From Atriophallophorus winterbourni (lineage: Eukaryota; Platyhelminthes; Trematoda; Plagiorchiida; Microphallidae): 64,000 bases of DNA. The stretch is taken from assembly GCA_013407085.1 (NCBI GenBank), contig JACCGJ010016348.1:43821-107820 (forward strand). Direction: 5' to 3'. Shown piece after piece: positions 9,049-19,984 of this stretch. Both the position numbers and the translations under genes were made by a program. Position 1 is the first letter of the stretch; every line of letters begins with the position of its first letter. The notes below the pieces were generated by a model. The model was not told the origin of the DNA. It saw nothing but the letters and a program-made list of their open reading frames with translations, and ran no database searches.

Positions 9049-10724
9049 CAGTTTGAAACAAGCTCAACTCGGATAAAATTGCCAGGAATGACATCGAATT
9101 AACTGCTGGAGCACGAAGCTAATTTCTCATTATATCTCGACGTAAAACGCGTGACAATAAATGTTGAAGGCTTCAATGCGGTAGATTAATACCTACTCGA
9201 GGCAGTGATTATGTATTACATTTCCTTGCCAGGCTATTGAATCCGGTAATAATCACCAGAATTGTTCCCAAGCGGGTTGATAATATAACAGATCTCGGCA
9301 TCTTCGTTTTGGATCGAATAAGAAATACACTGTGTGATGGAGATGCATGCAAATGAGCTTTTTAAAGAAATACAGTAATTTTATTCTCCGATTGTGCTAG
9401 TTATCTTGTTTAATTGTCGATAACGGTTGACAACACTTTCTAAGCGGAAAATTCGTTATTCTATCTCCATGTCAATGTGAACCCGGCGTGCGTTGAAAAC
9501 ACTCAATCATCTTTCTACTTCCAAGCACAATGTCACGCAATACTCGTTATATTGTACGCGTGACTATTGATTAACTGGTCCATCTTTCAATTGGCGGGCA
9601 ATCTAGTACATTTGTCGCATCGATCGATAAGAAAGTGTCGTGCAGTGTGCCGAATCACATCACGCGTTACAAAGTCGCGTGCAGTGGGATGGCAAAAATT
9701 AAGACCATTGCCGTTTTGATTATCGAGTGCTTAAATAGACTTCGGTGAATCACAGAGTGTTTGATAACTTAATTTTTGGGTCATTGTGCGCTGTCAGAAT
9801 TTCTAACGAAAAGTTGGGTTGCGTCTAGGAAAAGCTTCCACTGATGAGAAAATTGAAATTCTGAAAAGTACCTTCACCACTTGTTCCTCATTCTTCTGAT
9901 CACTAAATGACCATAACACAGCGATCTTACAAACTCAACAAATACTGTTGATGTGGGGTGGTCTATGCGGACGACTGTATATGTAGGAAGCTGGCATCGG
10001 TTCATAAATTTCGATACTAGAGATGAACATCTCGGGAGAAGTATTTCTTGATTAGTAATTTGCAGCGTTCACTCATGGACAAATGAAATATTTGTGTATG
10101 CTGTGTCTAGCCAAACGAAGAAAACCTAAAATATTATTTGGGAATAGGTAGCACCGAGTTATATCATTATTTCTTACACGTTGAACTGCATTAAACTCGC
10201 GAAATGGGTAATCACATCGAGAAACTCTGCCGATTCCGTGTAGGTGCTTATATACAAAGAGCCGGATATCACTAGAATATTTTCAAGCGATGTTGTAAGT
10301 TACGAATCAGAACGCACCGTCTGTTCAACCAAATATTTCCTAAAATGCTCAGTTTTATCCGTTAAATTATTAAAATTTAGTTCGCCATATTTCTTGAATG
10401 AAACGTCGATCTATTGCAGGGGGCGTTCAGAAAATTTCCGGAGGCCGAAAAAATTCTCATTGAGATGCGACATATTTGCAACAGTTCTTTTAACTGGCTT
10501 TTACTAGAACGTTTTAGATAGAACTGAAAACCAAGGGTTACATGGTCCAAGAATCAGGAAGTAGACGGCAACTGATTACTGGAGAATTTTAGTGATGATC
10601 GCGAGGATGAGTTATTGGCACAACAGGTGCGAATCTCCATGATCTCAGAATTTCTTGGTGCATTACGCAGCATAATGACTTTTTCATTTTCGCCGATCTT
10701 TAGGAAACCTTGTTCTTTTATTCA
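9049..10724. other. Unassigned intergenic sequence
   Basis: About 1.7 kb with no supported gene, RNA or repeat. A CTGATGA at 9841 lacks a partner GAAA box and was not called a ribozyme. Confidence 0.5.
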
Positions 10725-11359
10725 TTCAAGGTAATTCAAGGTTTTTAATGGTCTAAAATTACCAAACTTAATAACCATAAGATGGTAAAAATTAAAATGT
10801 GTATTAAGCAAAGTTATACTTGAATGCCACTGTTGCATAGGGTTCGTACAACGAACCACAATGTTCAAACACAGAATCACATAGTGATTCCTGGTCAAGC
10901 ACTTAAGGCTTTTATGGGTGAACAAAGTGATATGTTGCTAGCATCCCCCGACCAGTGTAAGTTCGGGATGATGCGAGCAACGCATCACTAAAATGGGCAT
11001 TGTTTAAAACAAGATAAGCAATTAGATTAAACAGTATATAAGTAGTCGGTAAACGAATAATTCAACGAAAATTCGTCTAATTTCGTTTTAAAGTCATGCA
11101 AGCTAGTGGAATGAGCAACGGTAGAAGATAAACTGCTCCAATTAAACAGGCACGGGCAGAATGAAAATTCGTTCAACAGTTTACATGGGAATGTGGTACC
11201 ACCAGCCTGTAGTCATGGGTCCGATAATTCCTCGTATTCCTTCGCGTGAATAAGACCTGTGAGGGACGGTTTGGTGTATGAAATATTTTGTAAAGTATTA
11301 TAAGGCCTGCTTAGATTCGGTGATAGGGAAAGACGAACATATTCAGGTGAGCTATCTAC
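10725..11359 (-). pseudogene. CR1-like LINE, 3' part of ORF2 and 3' UTR (right-hand piece at 13490-13690)
   Basis: The - strand reads the ORF2 C terminus and 3' UTR seen in the copies at 48.8-49.2 and 55.0-55.3 kb, ending in the terminal repeat CCTTGAATTACCTTGAATG near 10725. The element continues on the far side of a Gypsy insertion (11360-13489). An R2 fragment (about 10807-10990) interrupts the 3' UTR. Confidence 0.7.
10807..10990 (-). repeat. R2 retrozyme-like repeat fragment
   Basis: On the - strand CCAGGAATCACTATGTGATTC, GAACATTGTGGTTCGTTG and CAACAGTGGCATTCAAGT match the body of the R2 units at 33.8-34.1 kb. The hammerhead end is no longer recognisable. Confidence 0.6.
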
Positions 11360-11542
11360 TGTGTAACAGTAAAAATATGAAGGCAAGTGATAAACCAAAT
11401 GATAGTCGTCCAAACATTAATAACGATTAATAATATCGGGTAAAGGAATGTATAATATTCGACCAATCACAATAGTCTAAAGTTTGTAGTCACAGAGGTA
11501 CAGACAAACTTACGTGGCATGTCAATGTCGTTGTTCATAACA
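11360..11542 (-). repeat. 3' LTR of the deleted Gypsy element
   Basis: 183 bp, TG...CA-type ends, same length as its partner at 13307-13489. A polypurine tract lies directly inside it (11543-11556). Confidence 0.82.
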
Positions 11543-11799
11543 TCATCCCCTCGGTGAAAATAAATACCACTGCCCCCATCCGTAACGTTTTGCAGATGCA
11601 GCATTGTACGCATCTTTTCTCTGCAGATCATCCGCTGTGAGATTGTAGGACAACTGATGTGTCGAATTTAGTTTTGTTCTGATCGGTCTACCATACAACA
11701 ATTCAGAAGGGGTTTGGCCCGTAGCATGTTAGGAAATTAACGTATTGATAACTGCGTCTTCCTAATCATCTCCCACATTGGATATTTTCTTTTAGTAAT

Positions 11800-12466
11800 C
11801 GATTCAATCGTTCCAAAATCCCATTAGCAGAAGGATTGCAAGGTGCAATGTAGGCATGTCGTATAGCATTTTCTCTAAAAACGTTTTAAACATTTGGCTG
11901 GTAAATTGATGGCAATTGTCAGTCACGATTTTTTCAAGGATGCCAAGCCATGCGAAAACATATTTCAACCACTTGATGAATAAATGTTGAGTAACTTCCC
12001 CGTATAAATGGACCTCGGGCGATTTGCTGTAATAACAGTTAGCAACAAGACGAAAACGTTTGTTGATGGGGGCCGTAGAAAACGGTCCCATTATCTCGAC
12101 CGCGAGTTTCGACCATGGGCGCATAGAATAAGCAACTGGTTGAATTGACGCTTCAACAGTTTTAAGCCGAATCTGGTTTTGCCCTTCGGGAAAACTGCCA
12201 ACACTTTCTAAGAAAGTCATCGGAAATGAATTGTAGCAATTTTGCGAAACAGCTGTGTTGGGCATTTGTTCTACAGATGGCGATATTGCGTGAGATATCA
12301 TTGCGTTTCTCGCTAGCAGTGTCTTCAAATTCAGGTTGGTAACATATACCAGTTTTAATGTAGCCAGAATCTTCGATATTAAGATTGAGTAGCACGATTC
12401 GCAGTAAGTGAACAGGCTAAAGTGAATAACTTTGAAAATTATAGCATATAGAGAGTACTGGTACAT
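11800..12466 (-). pseudogene. Gypsy integrase core fragment
   Basis: Contains the catalytic neighbourhood of a DDE integrase: VEIMGPFSTAP (first Asp replaced by Glu), YYSKSPEV, and IVTDNCHQFTSQMF with the second Asp. The third acidic residue region is damaged. Expression would not give an active enzyme. Confidence 0.7.
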
Positions 12467-13306
12467 TGTTTAAATGCAGTTCATAAATGCTATATGGAAT
12501 TATTGCAATGCTGGAGGCAGAGTCAAGTTGCATATAAACGAATGTATCCGCACAATGTGAGCGTAAGCATACTTTTCGGTCATCAGTGGAAGGCAATTTG
12601 GGTTCAAGTTTGGAGTGCATGTTGGATCATTCGGTCGATAATTTTGAGTTTCACGGCGTAGCATTGTTTCTTCGATTGTGAAGTAGTTTTGGGACTTGGC
12701 ACTTGTCCGACCTGGGCAACATCTACAACGGTAGGAAACAACGCTGCTTGAACCTTTATTTCTTCCTGATTCCGAGAAATGTCACAAGGTTTTGACCAAG
12801 TAAGCTTAGGGGAATCTTGAGGCAGAAACATTTCTCATACTTTGGGGCGTTGAGTGTCTTCTATTACACTAGAGTAGTCACACAAACGAAATGCTTGGGT
12901 CAATCGAGAAATATGGCATTCCGACGTTTCGCCAGCTTCTTGAATGATTCATGTGAACTTGAATCGTGCAGCATAAAGATTATGCTGTGTACCCAGCAAT
13001 TTATCCAACACAGTAAATGCTTCATTGAGCGTAGTTTTGTTACGTACATCATGGATATCATATTGTCATTGTCCTTCAGGACACAGATGATTTCGTAACA
13101 ATTTTAATTTTATTTTCTAGTCGAGCAAGAGTTTGGGATGCAGAATATCCCGTAGCTCAAAGTAATTCAGAAATGTGGTTTTCCATGTAATCCATTAATC
13201 TGGAAGAGGAGGACAGTTAACATCCGTCCAAATGGGTGTAAGAGGACAAACAGTAGCGGACGAATTCATCGTCAATAATCCGAAAAAACTCGCGACGCCC
13301 ATTTGT

Positions 13307-13489
13307 TGTATAGCAGTAAAAACACGCAGACACGTGATAAACTAAATTGTATTCGTCCAAACAATAACAAAGATTAATAATATCGGGTAAAGGAATGTGT
13401 AATATTCGACCAATCACAATAGTCAAAAGTTTGTAGTCATAGCGGTACAGACACATTTACCGGGCATGTCCATGGCGTTGGTCACAACA
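13307..13489 (-). repeat. 5' LTR of the deleted Gypsy element
   Basis: 183-bp partner of 11360-11542. A primer-binding-like TGGGCGTCGCGAG (13301-13289 on -) lies 5 nt inside. The cognate tRNA was not determined. Confidence 0.8.
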
Positions 13490-13690
13490 CTATCCTTTCT
13501 TTATGAGACGGTGATAGATTCGCTGCATAAGTTCTACACCCTTCTTGAGCCACGGAGACCATGACTGCACACCGTATTTTATGACTGGTCTCAAATATGT
13601 ATTCAGGATCCATGGGAATATCTTGGGCGAACATTTCACAAATATCCGTTTGAGTAGATCGATTAATCAGCGCATAGTTTCCGAATCGAA
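13490..13690 (-). pseudogene. CR1-like LINE, RT C-terminal fragment (left-hand piece at 10725-11359)
   Basis: The - strand frames read FPWILNTYLRPVIKYGVQSW and the following WLKKGVEL, the same post-RT region as at 48.55-48.7 kb. It resumes at 11359, so the Gypsy element landed in this LINE. Confidence 0.7.
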
Positions 13691-15149
13691 TTAAAGTGAG
13701 TAACTTAACGTTGTAAACAAGTTTTCGAGGACAAATTGCTCTGTCGAAAATACTAAACTGTGAAACCGCATCTCGTTGAGATGAGCACGCTTGTTATGGT
13801 CAGTTAAATGTGCACGTAACAAGCATGTGCTCGTGGTTTCGTGAAATCTCATTTCACAATCTTGCATATGACAGAAAACTGTAATTTTGGAGTTTTAGTA
13901 TTTTCGAAACATCGCACCGCGTGTCACCGATCCAATGTTTCAATTTGTTTGCAACTTAAAGGTAATACTTCGACTTGATAAATAACAAATAGAACGGAAA
14001 CGGTTATGGAATGTTTTCATTAAATTATCGCTTATGGTAATCGGTCTAGTATTCGCATTTATATCATCGAAATTCGCATTAGCGGAAAAACTAGGGAAGT
14101 GTCGAATGTCTCTGAAGGATTTCAACGTGTTCAAATAAAATGTGATTATGATACTACTAGCTAGCGTTGCGACCTGCCGATCACGGAAATACGTCGAAAG
14201 GGGCTAATCTTCTCGCGTCCATGGACGGTAAGCGAACAGTTGTTCCAGGACAGCTGTGATACACAATCGCCACTCGAGCGCCTGCTTAAGGTGAAGCAGC
14301 ATCGATCGCAGATAAATTCATCGCTCATGAATACATAACCCTGTATACTCCTATGACGTCACCGAGCTCAGAGTTATTGATGCAATTTGACTAGTGCAGT
14401 TGAAAGGTGAATTCTTTTGAGTTGATTGATTTTAATTTAACTCATAAACTAAATTTTCCGATCAGACTAGTTGCACGGTGTTTCAAAATGTATTCGCGGC
14501 CAGAAGCAATAGACTCACATTCATATATCATAAGGTGACAAGCAAACAAATAAATCACAGCATCGTGTGTAAGAACAAAAAGTAAGATTATTGGAGATTC
14601 AATAAAGATTCACTGAACTCATTTTCGCTTCGTTGTAGATGCGTTGAGTGCAACGACCGGAAGAGTCCGAACCACGAGCTCTCGAACGATACGCAGAACA
14701 TCACACTCGGGCACAACACAGGTGCAAGAAGCGGCGAGAAGAGGGCCGAAAACAATCACAAACCCGAAAATAATCTCTGGTTTTGGAAGAATTGATTGAG
14801 TAAGATTACAGTGACATCTTCGAAAATTAAAGCGGGTGGATAGCAGCATCAGCTATTGAACGAAATGGAATCTGTCAACGTCGGTCGAAAGACCACAACG
14901 TGGTGAAGGCTCGAATGGAACTGGATCTTATTTTACCGTCTGATGAAATGAAGACTGGTACAGAAAGTTTGAGGACATTGTATGGTCATGGAGCGTATAG
15001 TCTCAGAAAGAATTCTCGCACACTTTGAAACGTGTATTCCTCTTTATCTATCGTAGTATGGATATTGATCTCATCACTCTTGTCTAGCGAATCATATCAT
15101 AGCGTTAGACCACTGGACCAAAAGTTGGATAAAGATAATTACATTCAAG
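13691..15149. other. Unassigned intergenic sequence
   Basis: About 1.45 kb without a recognisable gene, RNA gene or repeat. Confidence 0.5.
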
Positions 15150-17232
15150 TCTGTTACTTGGACATTTATTCGTAGATTTATTCATAGATTATATGCGGGT
15201 AAAAAGCTATGCTTTACAAGACCAACAAAAATGTACATCGGATCGGATGGTAAATAAATATCAAAATGTTGTTAGAGATTATTGTCAAACGTGAAAAACA
15301 TACTTGCCCATGTGGATATCTAGTGATTTCTTGAAAACTTCAACGGTTCCAGATTGTACCACGTGAGTAGGTAAACTGTTCCACAATTGCACATTGCGAA
15401 CGGAAAATGCATATTTGCGGCAGTTCAACCTGATATGCTGTTGGTAAAGTTTCGATTGGTGACCTCGCAGACGTGTGTTATGGGAAATGTGAAACAAGCG
15501 ACCGCAAGGATGATTTGTTTGATTAAGCACTGTCCAAATGAATATTGGTGCTCCTCGTTTCCGTCTGTATTGAGCCGAATGCAAATTCAATAATTTAAGT
15601 CTCATTTCGTATGGATAATTAGATAGTCCCAGGACGAGTTTTGTCGCTCTGCGCTGTGGAGTTTCGAATAGCAGAATATCTTTTTTCAACCAAGGATCCC
15701 ATACCGGTATAGCATATTCAACATGAGGACGGATGTACGTTGAAATCAATTTGCAGACAATATTGGGGTCAAACGAACCTAGGACTCGTCTGAGGAGATC
15801 CAAGTTGTTTTCCGCTTTGCAGGCAGCCAGTCGACATTGCATTGAGTTTCCTAAGTCTGATTGGATAATCACACCTAAATCTTTTTCGGAGGAGACGGGT
15901 TTAATAACATTGCGACCAAGATAATATTCTTTGTTGGACTTGCTGTTGAGAGACAATAGACTGCATTTCGAAGCATTCAGGGGCATTTCGTTGTCTAGGG
16001 ACCAAGTGTGAATCATATCGAGATCCCGTTGCAGGTTCTGCGTGTCGTCTGTTGAGTTTATCTTGCGCCAAAGCTTTGCGTTATCAGCGAAAATAAGCAC
16101 CGACGACTGCACTACAGTGAACAAGTCGTTTATATATATTAAAAACAAAAGCGGTCCGAGGACTGATCCTTGTGGGACACCATGGGCAACTTCAATCGAA
16201 TCGGATAGTTCATTTTTGACTCTCACGTACATCTCACGGGATATTAACCATTCTGTAACACATGCATAGAGTTTACCCTGTACTCCCTAGTTGAGTAATT
16301 TCGACGAAAGTATTTCGTGATTGACACGATCGAAAGCTTTTGAGAAATCGATATAAATCACTTCCACGGAGTTGCCGGCATCCAGTAGCTCAGACCAGGC
16401 TTCTTTTGCTATTAGCAAGTTTGTCAAGCAAGATCGTTTTTCCTGAATCCATGCTGTGCCTCGGAGAATAAATTATTAATCTCAAAGTGATTCCGTAAGG
16501 CATCAGCTATTATGGACTCCATTACTTTTGATAGCACTGGTAATAACGGTATCGGGCGTTAGTTTAACGGATTTTTTCTCACGCCACCCTTGTAGATGTG
16601 ATTAATCAGGGCAGTTTTCCAAGTTTCTGGTACAAAGCTCTGTTCGAACATTATCGTGAACACGTCGGACGTCAGTATTGCCAATTCGGAAGATAGATTA
16701 TATAAAAGGTTTGGGTGTATATTATCTATAGCGGGTGAACACGTTTTCTTCATCGTCATTAATTTTGTTTGAACAACGTTGGGGAAAAATTCCACCCCGC
16801 GAAGAATTGGCAGGCTGCATGCAGCTGTCAGGATTTAAAGAATGTCCATGGATCGACACTTGTGAGATTACAATGCTTTGGGATTCATAACAAATTTTTC
16901 GACTAGACTGATTTGATAATGTTTTCTATCATTTCGAATGAGGCAGACACACTTATTTCGCAATAAGGTGTAGTTGCACCAAGTTAGCCCTGACGGATCG
17001 TCCAAGTATTTTTACCGGGCCTTGTCACACTTAGACATCCAATTCCGATTACTGCTACTGATAGGCTTTTTTGGACGCTGTTTGCTAATTATTATTCTCA
17101 CGTTCGATGATAAATCAATGATAATACGGAGTTGGCTGCAAAACGTTTCCCAGATTTCCTTAGCTGATTTGAGTTCAAGGAAATCCCATCGATTTACAGT
17201 AGTAAGAGCTCGAAGCAAGTCATAGTTCACAG
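15150..17232 (-). mobile_element. CR1-like LINE, 5'-truncated
   Basis: The order on the - strand is endonuclease-RT linker (about 17230-17010), N-terminal RT (16795-16559: SPAIDNIHPNLLYNLSSEL, ETWKTALINHIYKGG), RT palm and thumb (16232-15285), then a short 3' UTR to about 15150. Several frame breaks separate the first parts. No endonuclease domain remains, so the copy is 5'-truncated. Confidence 0.8.
15285..16232 (-). pseudogene. CR1-like reverse transcriptase, C-terminal 315 codons
   Basis: An uninterrupted frame. It begins with the RT palm block HGVPQGSVLGPLLFLIYIND, then the active-site box reads FADN instead of the usual FADD, so the second catalytic aspartate is lost. MPLNASKCSLLSLN, DLGVIIQSDL, YIRPHVEYAIPVWDPWLKKD and NSLPTHVVQSGTVEVFKKSL are the usual CR1 thumb and connection blocks. 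LINE RTs copy their own RNA at a nicked target. The N-terminal RT lies upstream in other frames, so this is a pseudogene. Confidence 0.85.
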
Positions 17233-17254
17233 TTGTCTACGTTCGTTGAGTATT

Positions 17255-17435
17255 TCCTACTGGTTCGAAAGCTTTTGATGGAATCAATCACCATTTGTTA
17301 CGTTTAGGAATATGTGAACCACTCCTCTCATGGTTGTGCGATCACCTGTCAGATCGCCACGCCCGAGTTAGCCTAAATAGAGCGCTATCCAATAAGATTA
17401 AAACAATCAGCATACTTCACAAGGAACTGTAGTTG
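17255..17435 (+). pseudogene. CR1-like RT fragment, opposite strand
   Basis: The + strand reads KAFDGINHHLLRLGICEPLL and HLSDRHARVSLNRALSNK, the palm segment containing the first catalytic Asp followed by the next conserved block. Only about 180 bp. Confidence 0.6.
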
Positions 17436-17790
17436 GTGAGCTTCTTTTTCTCTGCAAAAGACTGTGAGAAACCACAAATGGATTTGGACGTGCCAGATTG
17501 AGCGGTCACGAATGATACGACATTCAGCATAGGTAAAAGCAGGATGCTCCACCTTGGCAAGAATGTTCCTTGGATTATCGATTAGAACTGAAAATTTAGC
17601 ATTGAGCTCGTAGGAAAAAGAGCTTGGAGTAAGGAATATGCATCTTCACAATTTACCGTACACCGAAAGATTGCGATGTCTGGGTTTACGTGACTTCACC
17701 CAAAGGAGGATACGGTGCGATATTGGTTTTGAAAACTTGCAGCTCAGGTACCGGATTGTAGTTCATAGTTGTTCTCCGAGCTGGTATGAT
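17436..17790. other. Unassigned sequence 3' of the Penelope-like element
   Basis: No recognisable gene. It begins at the end of the CR1 fragment and ends at the hammerhead motif. Confidence 0.4.
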
Positions 17791-17791
17791 T

Positions 17792-17838
17792 GATTGCGGA
17801 CGTTTCGTCATCAAACTAGATGACATCATCAGCGAAAC
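17792..17838 (-). ncRNA. Hammerhead ribozyme motif of the Penelope-like element
   Basis: On the - strand: stem I GTTTCG, core CTGATGA, one extra T, stem II GTCATC / loop TAGTTT / GATGAC (6 bp), core GAA, palindromic helix III ACGT, C, with predicted cleavage before CGCAATC. Stem I pairs G-C and C-G next to the core, one mismatch, then T-A, T-A. The site is GUC, the commonest cleavable triplet. It begins about 60 nt after the stop of the GIY-YIG ORF, the location expected for ribozymes in Penelope-like elements. Helix III of 4 self-complementary nt suggests action as a dimer. Confidence 0.75.
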
Positions 17839-17896
17839 TTCTTTCGAAGCAACTGGGCGGTGGGCATCATTCGAATTTATCTGCTGCGCGTCGACC

Positions 17897-18500
17897 TCAT
17901 CTACTGTGATTGGCTATAATTCTTGCATGTTCTCTTTGGCGTGTTCTCATTGGTCCGTAGATCCCATCCACTTGAATGTGTTCATTGATTGATTGTGGTG
18001 TCGAATACCACGCTTCGAGGAACTCTCGAACATGACGAGTTCTTCCTTTGGCGATGATTTCCGTTCTATCCCAATTGAATTCATGACCTTCTCGATCCAT
18101 GTGTGCCGATATTACCGATTTGTGGTCGTGTCGTCGTGTGGCCAGTTTGTGTTCATGTATCCTTGTTTCCAGCCTTCTTCCAGTCTGTCCGATATAATAT
18201 TTCTCACAATCTGAACACGGGATTCTGTACACGACATTGTTTCTTTCTTCCTTAGCCAGCGTGTCCTTGACCTTGACTAGTTTGCTTCTCAGTGTCGAAG
18301 CTGGCTTGTGTGCCACACTAATTCCGAGTGGGCGTAGTATTCTTGCGGTAATCTCCGAGATATGTTGTATATAGGGTAGTGTTAACCTTGCCGTGTTCGT
18401 GTTGTTCACATGCGTTTGGGTTGTCGAGTCCATGTTGCGAATGATGAAATCCTTTGGGTATCCATTCTTCCGGAAGAGTTTGAATAAATATTTTCCTCTT
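17897..18500 (-). pseudogene. Penelope-like GIY-YIG endonuclease domain
   Basis: The frame ending at 17897 contains NNVVYRIPCSDCEKYYIGQT (the GIY and YIG elements with the Cys pair between, typical of Penelope endonucleases), GRRLETRIHEHK with the catalytic Arg, and FLEAWY with the Glu. It is one frame away from the RT part. GIY-YIG enzymes nick target DNA to prime reverse transcription. Otherwise well preserved. Confidence 0.85.
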
Positions 18501-19312
18501 CTTTCTTGAGTTCCTCGGTACTGCAGTGTGTTTTTGCGCGGTTGAACAGTGTTCGGACACAGCTTCGCTTGTGGGTTGCCGGGTGCTTGCTTTTATAGTT
18601 CAAAATTTGATCCGTGTGTGTTCCTTTCCTGTATACGCTTGTTTCGAGGTTCCCTGTTTCCGTTCTTCGCACGTTTACATCCAGAAATGGTAGGCAGTTG
18701 TCACATTCTGTCTCCTTCGTAAATTGTATTCCATTGAAGACGCAATTAAGTAGACGGTGCGCATCCTCCAGGTTTTCTTTCTTTAGAATCACGAACGTAT
18801 CGTCGACGTATCGGATCCAGAGTTTGGGTTGGATAAGCGGTAATGCGATACGTTCAAGTCTTTGCATTACGGCTTCCGCTAGCAACCCAGAAATTGGCGA
18901 TCCCATTGGGGTTCCTTTCATTTGTTTATACAAACGATTGTTGAATTTGAAGTTCGTCTGTAAACACAACTCCAATAACTGTAGTATACTGTCCTTCGTC
19001 AGTCGGTTTCCATTGTGCTCTGTTCCGCGTTCGTCCAGCAGTTGTGATATGGTTTGCAGAGCTAAGGTAGTGTCGATTGATGTAAACAGCGCTGTCACAT
19101 CAAAAGAAACCATGATTTCTCCATCTTCTATATTCACGTCCTTTATCTTCTGCAAGAATTTAGTTGCGGAATCTATCGAATAATTTGATCCTTGAATAAG
19201 GTAGAGTGATCTTTTTCGTAGTTCTTTGCAGAGTTTGTAGCTAGGTGATCCCGGCAGCAACACTATTGGGCGAAGTGGAACGTTTTCCTTGTGAATTTTT
19301 GGTAGTCATAGA
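18406..19312 (-). pseudogene. Penelope-like reverse transcriptase
   Basis: Open from the TGA at 19306-19308 to 18406. Motif A reads VSFDVTALFTSID, motif B MKGTPMGSPISGLLAE, and the active-site box is RYVDDTF (residues about 151-157 of this piece). FLDVNVRR and the Cys/His region TDQILNYKSKHPATHKRSCV follow as in other Penelope RTs. The RT class is closer to telomerase than to LINE RTs. Catalytic residues are intact; the nonsense codon and frameshift make it inactive. Confidence 0.87.
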
Positions 19313-19758
19313 AGCGCGGTAGGCTTGAACCTTCTGGTTTCATTCTAAAATGTTCTACAGCACTTGAGTTTTTTTAGCGTAGCATTTATCTTGTTTTCCA
19401 ACTGTTTGGTTTGGTCTTCGTTTATCTCTCGATACTTGTAAAGTATTACATTTTTAATCATAAATCCTTGAATAGTTGTAGTAACAAAATTTAAATATAA
19501 CAGATGGACCTATTTTATTTTTTTGTGAAGTGTAATAAACGATTTGACTAATTGGTGTTGTGGGAATCGATGGTGGTTCACGGTTGACGATTTGTTACTC
19601 GGGTATGAATCGTAACGAAGTATAAGGATAGACAGGACACGGAGGAGGACACGATTAACGTTGGATCGAGTGTTCTCGAAAAGTGAGGTAACAACGTAAT
19701 AAGCGTTAGGACAGCAGCTACGAATGACCTCAAGTGACCTGGCATGATTAGACCTCTC

Positions 19759-19984
19759 ATGTATGTATGTATGTATGACATCACAAGCCTGATCCAGACA
19801 AAGTGCCGCACAGTCAGAGAATGCACGTGGGCCAACATGCTGTCAGGTTCCACAGGCCTAGACAGTCGAGGGGAAGGAAAATAGCAATAGCAGTGAGACT
19901 ACAGCGTGCACTCGCATGCAGCTTACTACCGGTGGTAACTCAATTTAGCACGGCGTTAGCTGCGTAGCACGGAAGTGCTGTTTA
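19759..19984 (-). repeat. R1 SINE-like repeat, copy 4, with TATG-repeat tail
   Basis: Begins with (TATG)n, then ACAAGCCTGATCCAGACAAAG, CCAGGCCTAG-like and GTTAGCTGCGTAGCACGGAAG blocks. The tail at its left end shows the element is sense on the - strand. Confidence 0.8.

Larger units (their letters stand above)
11360..13489 (-). mobile_element. Gypsy-type LTR retrotransposon, internally deleted, with both LTRs
   Basis: Two 183-bp direct repeats that start TGT and end AACA (11360-11542 and 13307-13489, about 86% identical by eye) bracket 1764 bp. Reading on the - strand: a primer-binding-like TGGGCGTCGCGAG just inside the 5' LTR, a Gag-like stretch (about 13060-12840), a protease-like stretch (VYMQLDSASSIAIIPYS, about 12620-12480), an integrase core (IMGPFSTAP, IVTDNCHQFTS, 12466-11800), an integrase C-terminal part (LLYGRPIRTKL) and a purine-rich GAGGGGATGA next to the 3' LTR. 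Reverse transcriptase and RNase H are missing. It sits inside a CR1 copy. A 4-bp duplication is only 3/4 matched (CTAC/CTAT). Confidence 0.82.
17792..19480 (-). mobile_element. Penelope-like element (RT plus GIY-YIG endonuclease), 5'-truncated
   Basis: On the - strand a Penelope-class RT is followed by a GIY-YIG endonuclease and a hammerhead motif. The N-terminal part shows LPKIHKENVPLRPIV, a hallmark of this RT class. In-frame TGA at 19306-19308 and further breaks upstream damage it, and a 1-nt frame change near 18500 separates RT from endonuclease. Sequence 5' of about 19480 is not recognisable as the element. Confidence 0.85.

Noticed and set aside
9838..9870. CTGATGAGAAAATTG on the + strand
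   Set aside because: The core box is present but there is no stem II and no stem I partner.
12925..12945. GAAACGTC on the - strand, resembling a hammerhead 3' core
   Set aside because: No CTGANGA box with a pairing stem lies upstream. The stretch reads as part of the Gypsy Gag-like frame (GETSEC), so it is coding coincidence.
18614..19183. 189-codon + strand frame
   Set aside because: Antisense shadow of the Penelope RT, which carries all RT motifs on the - strand.
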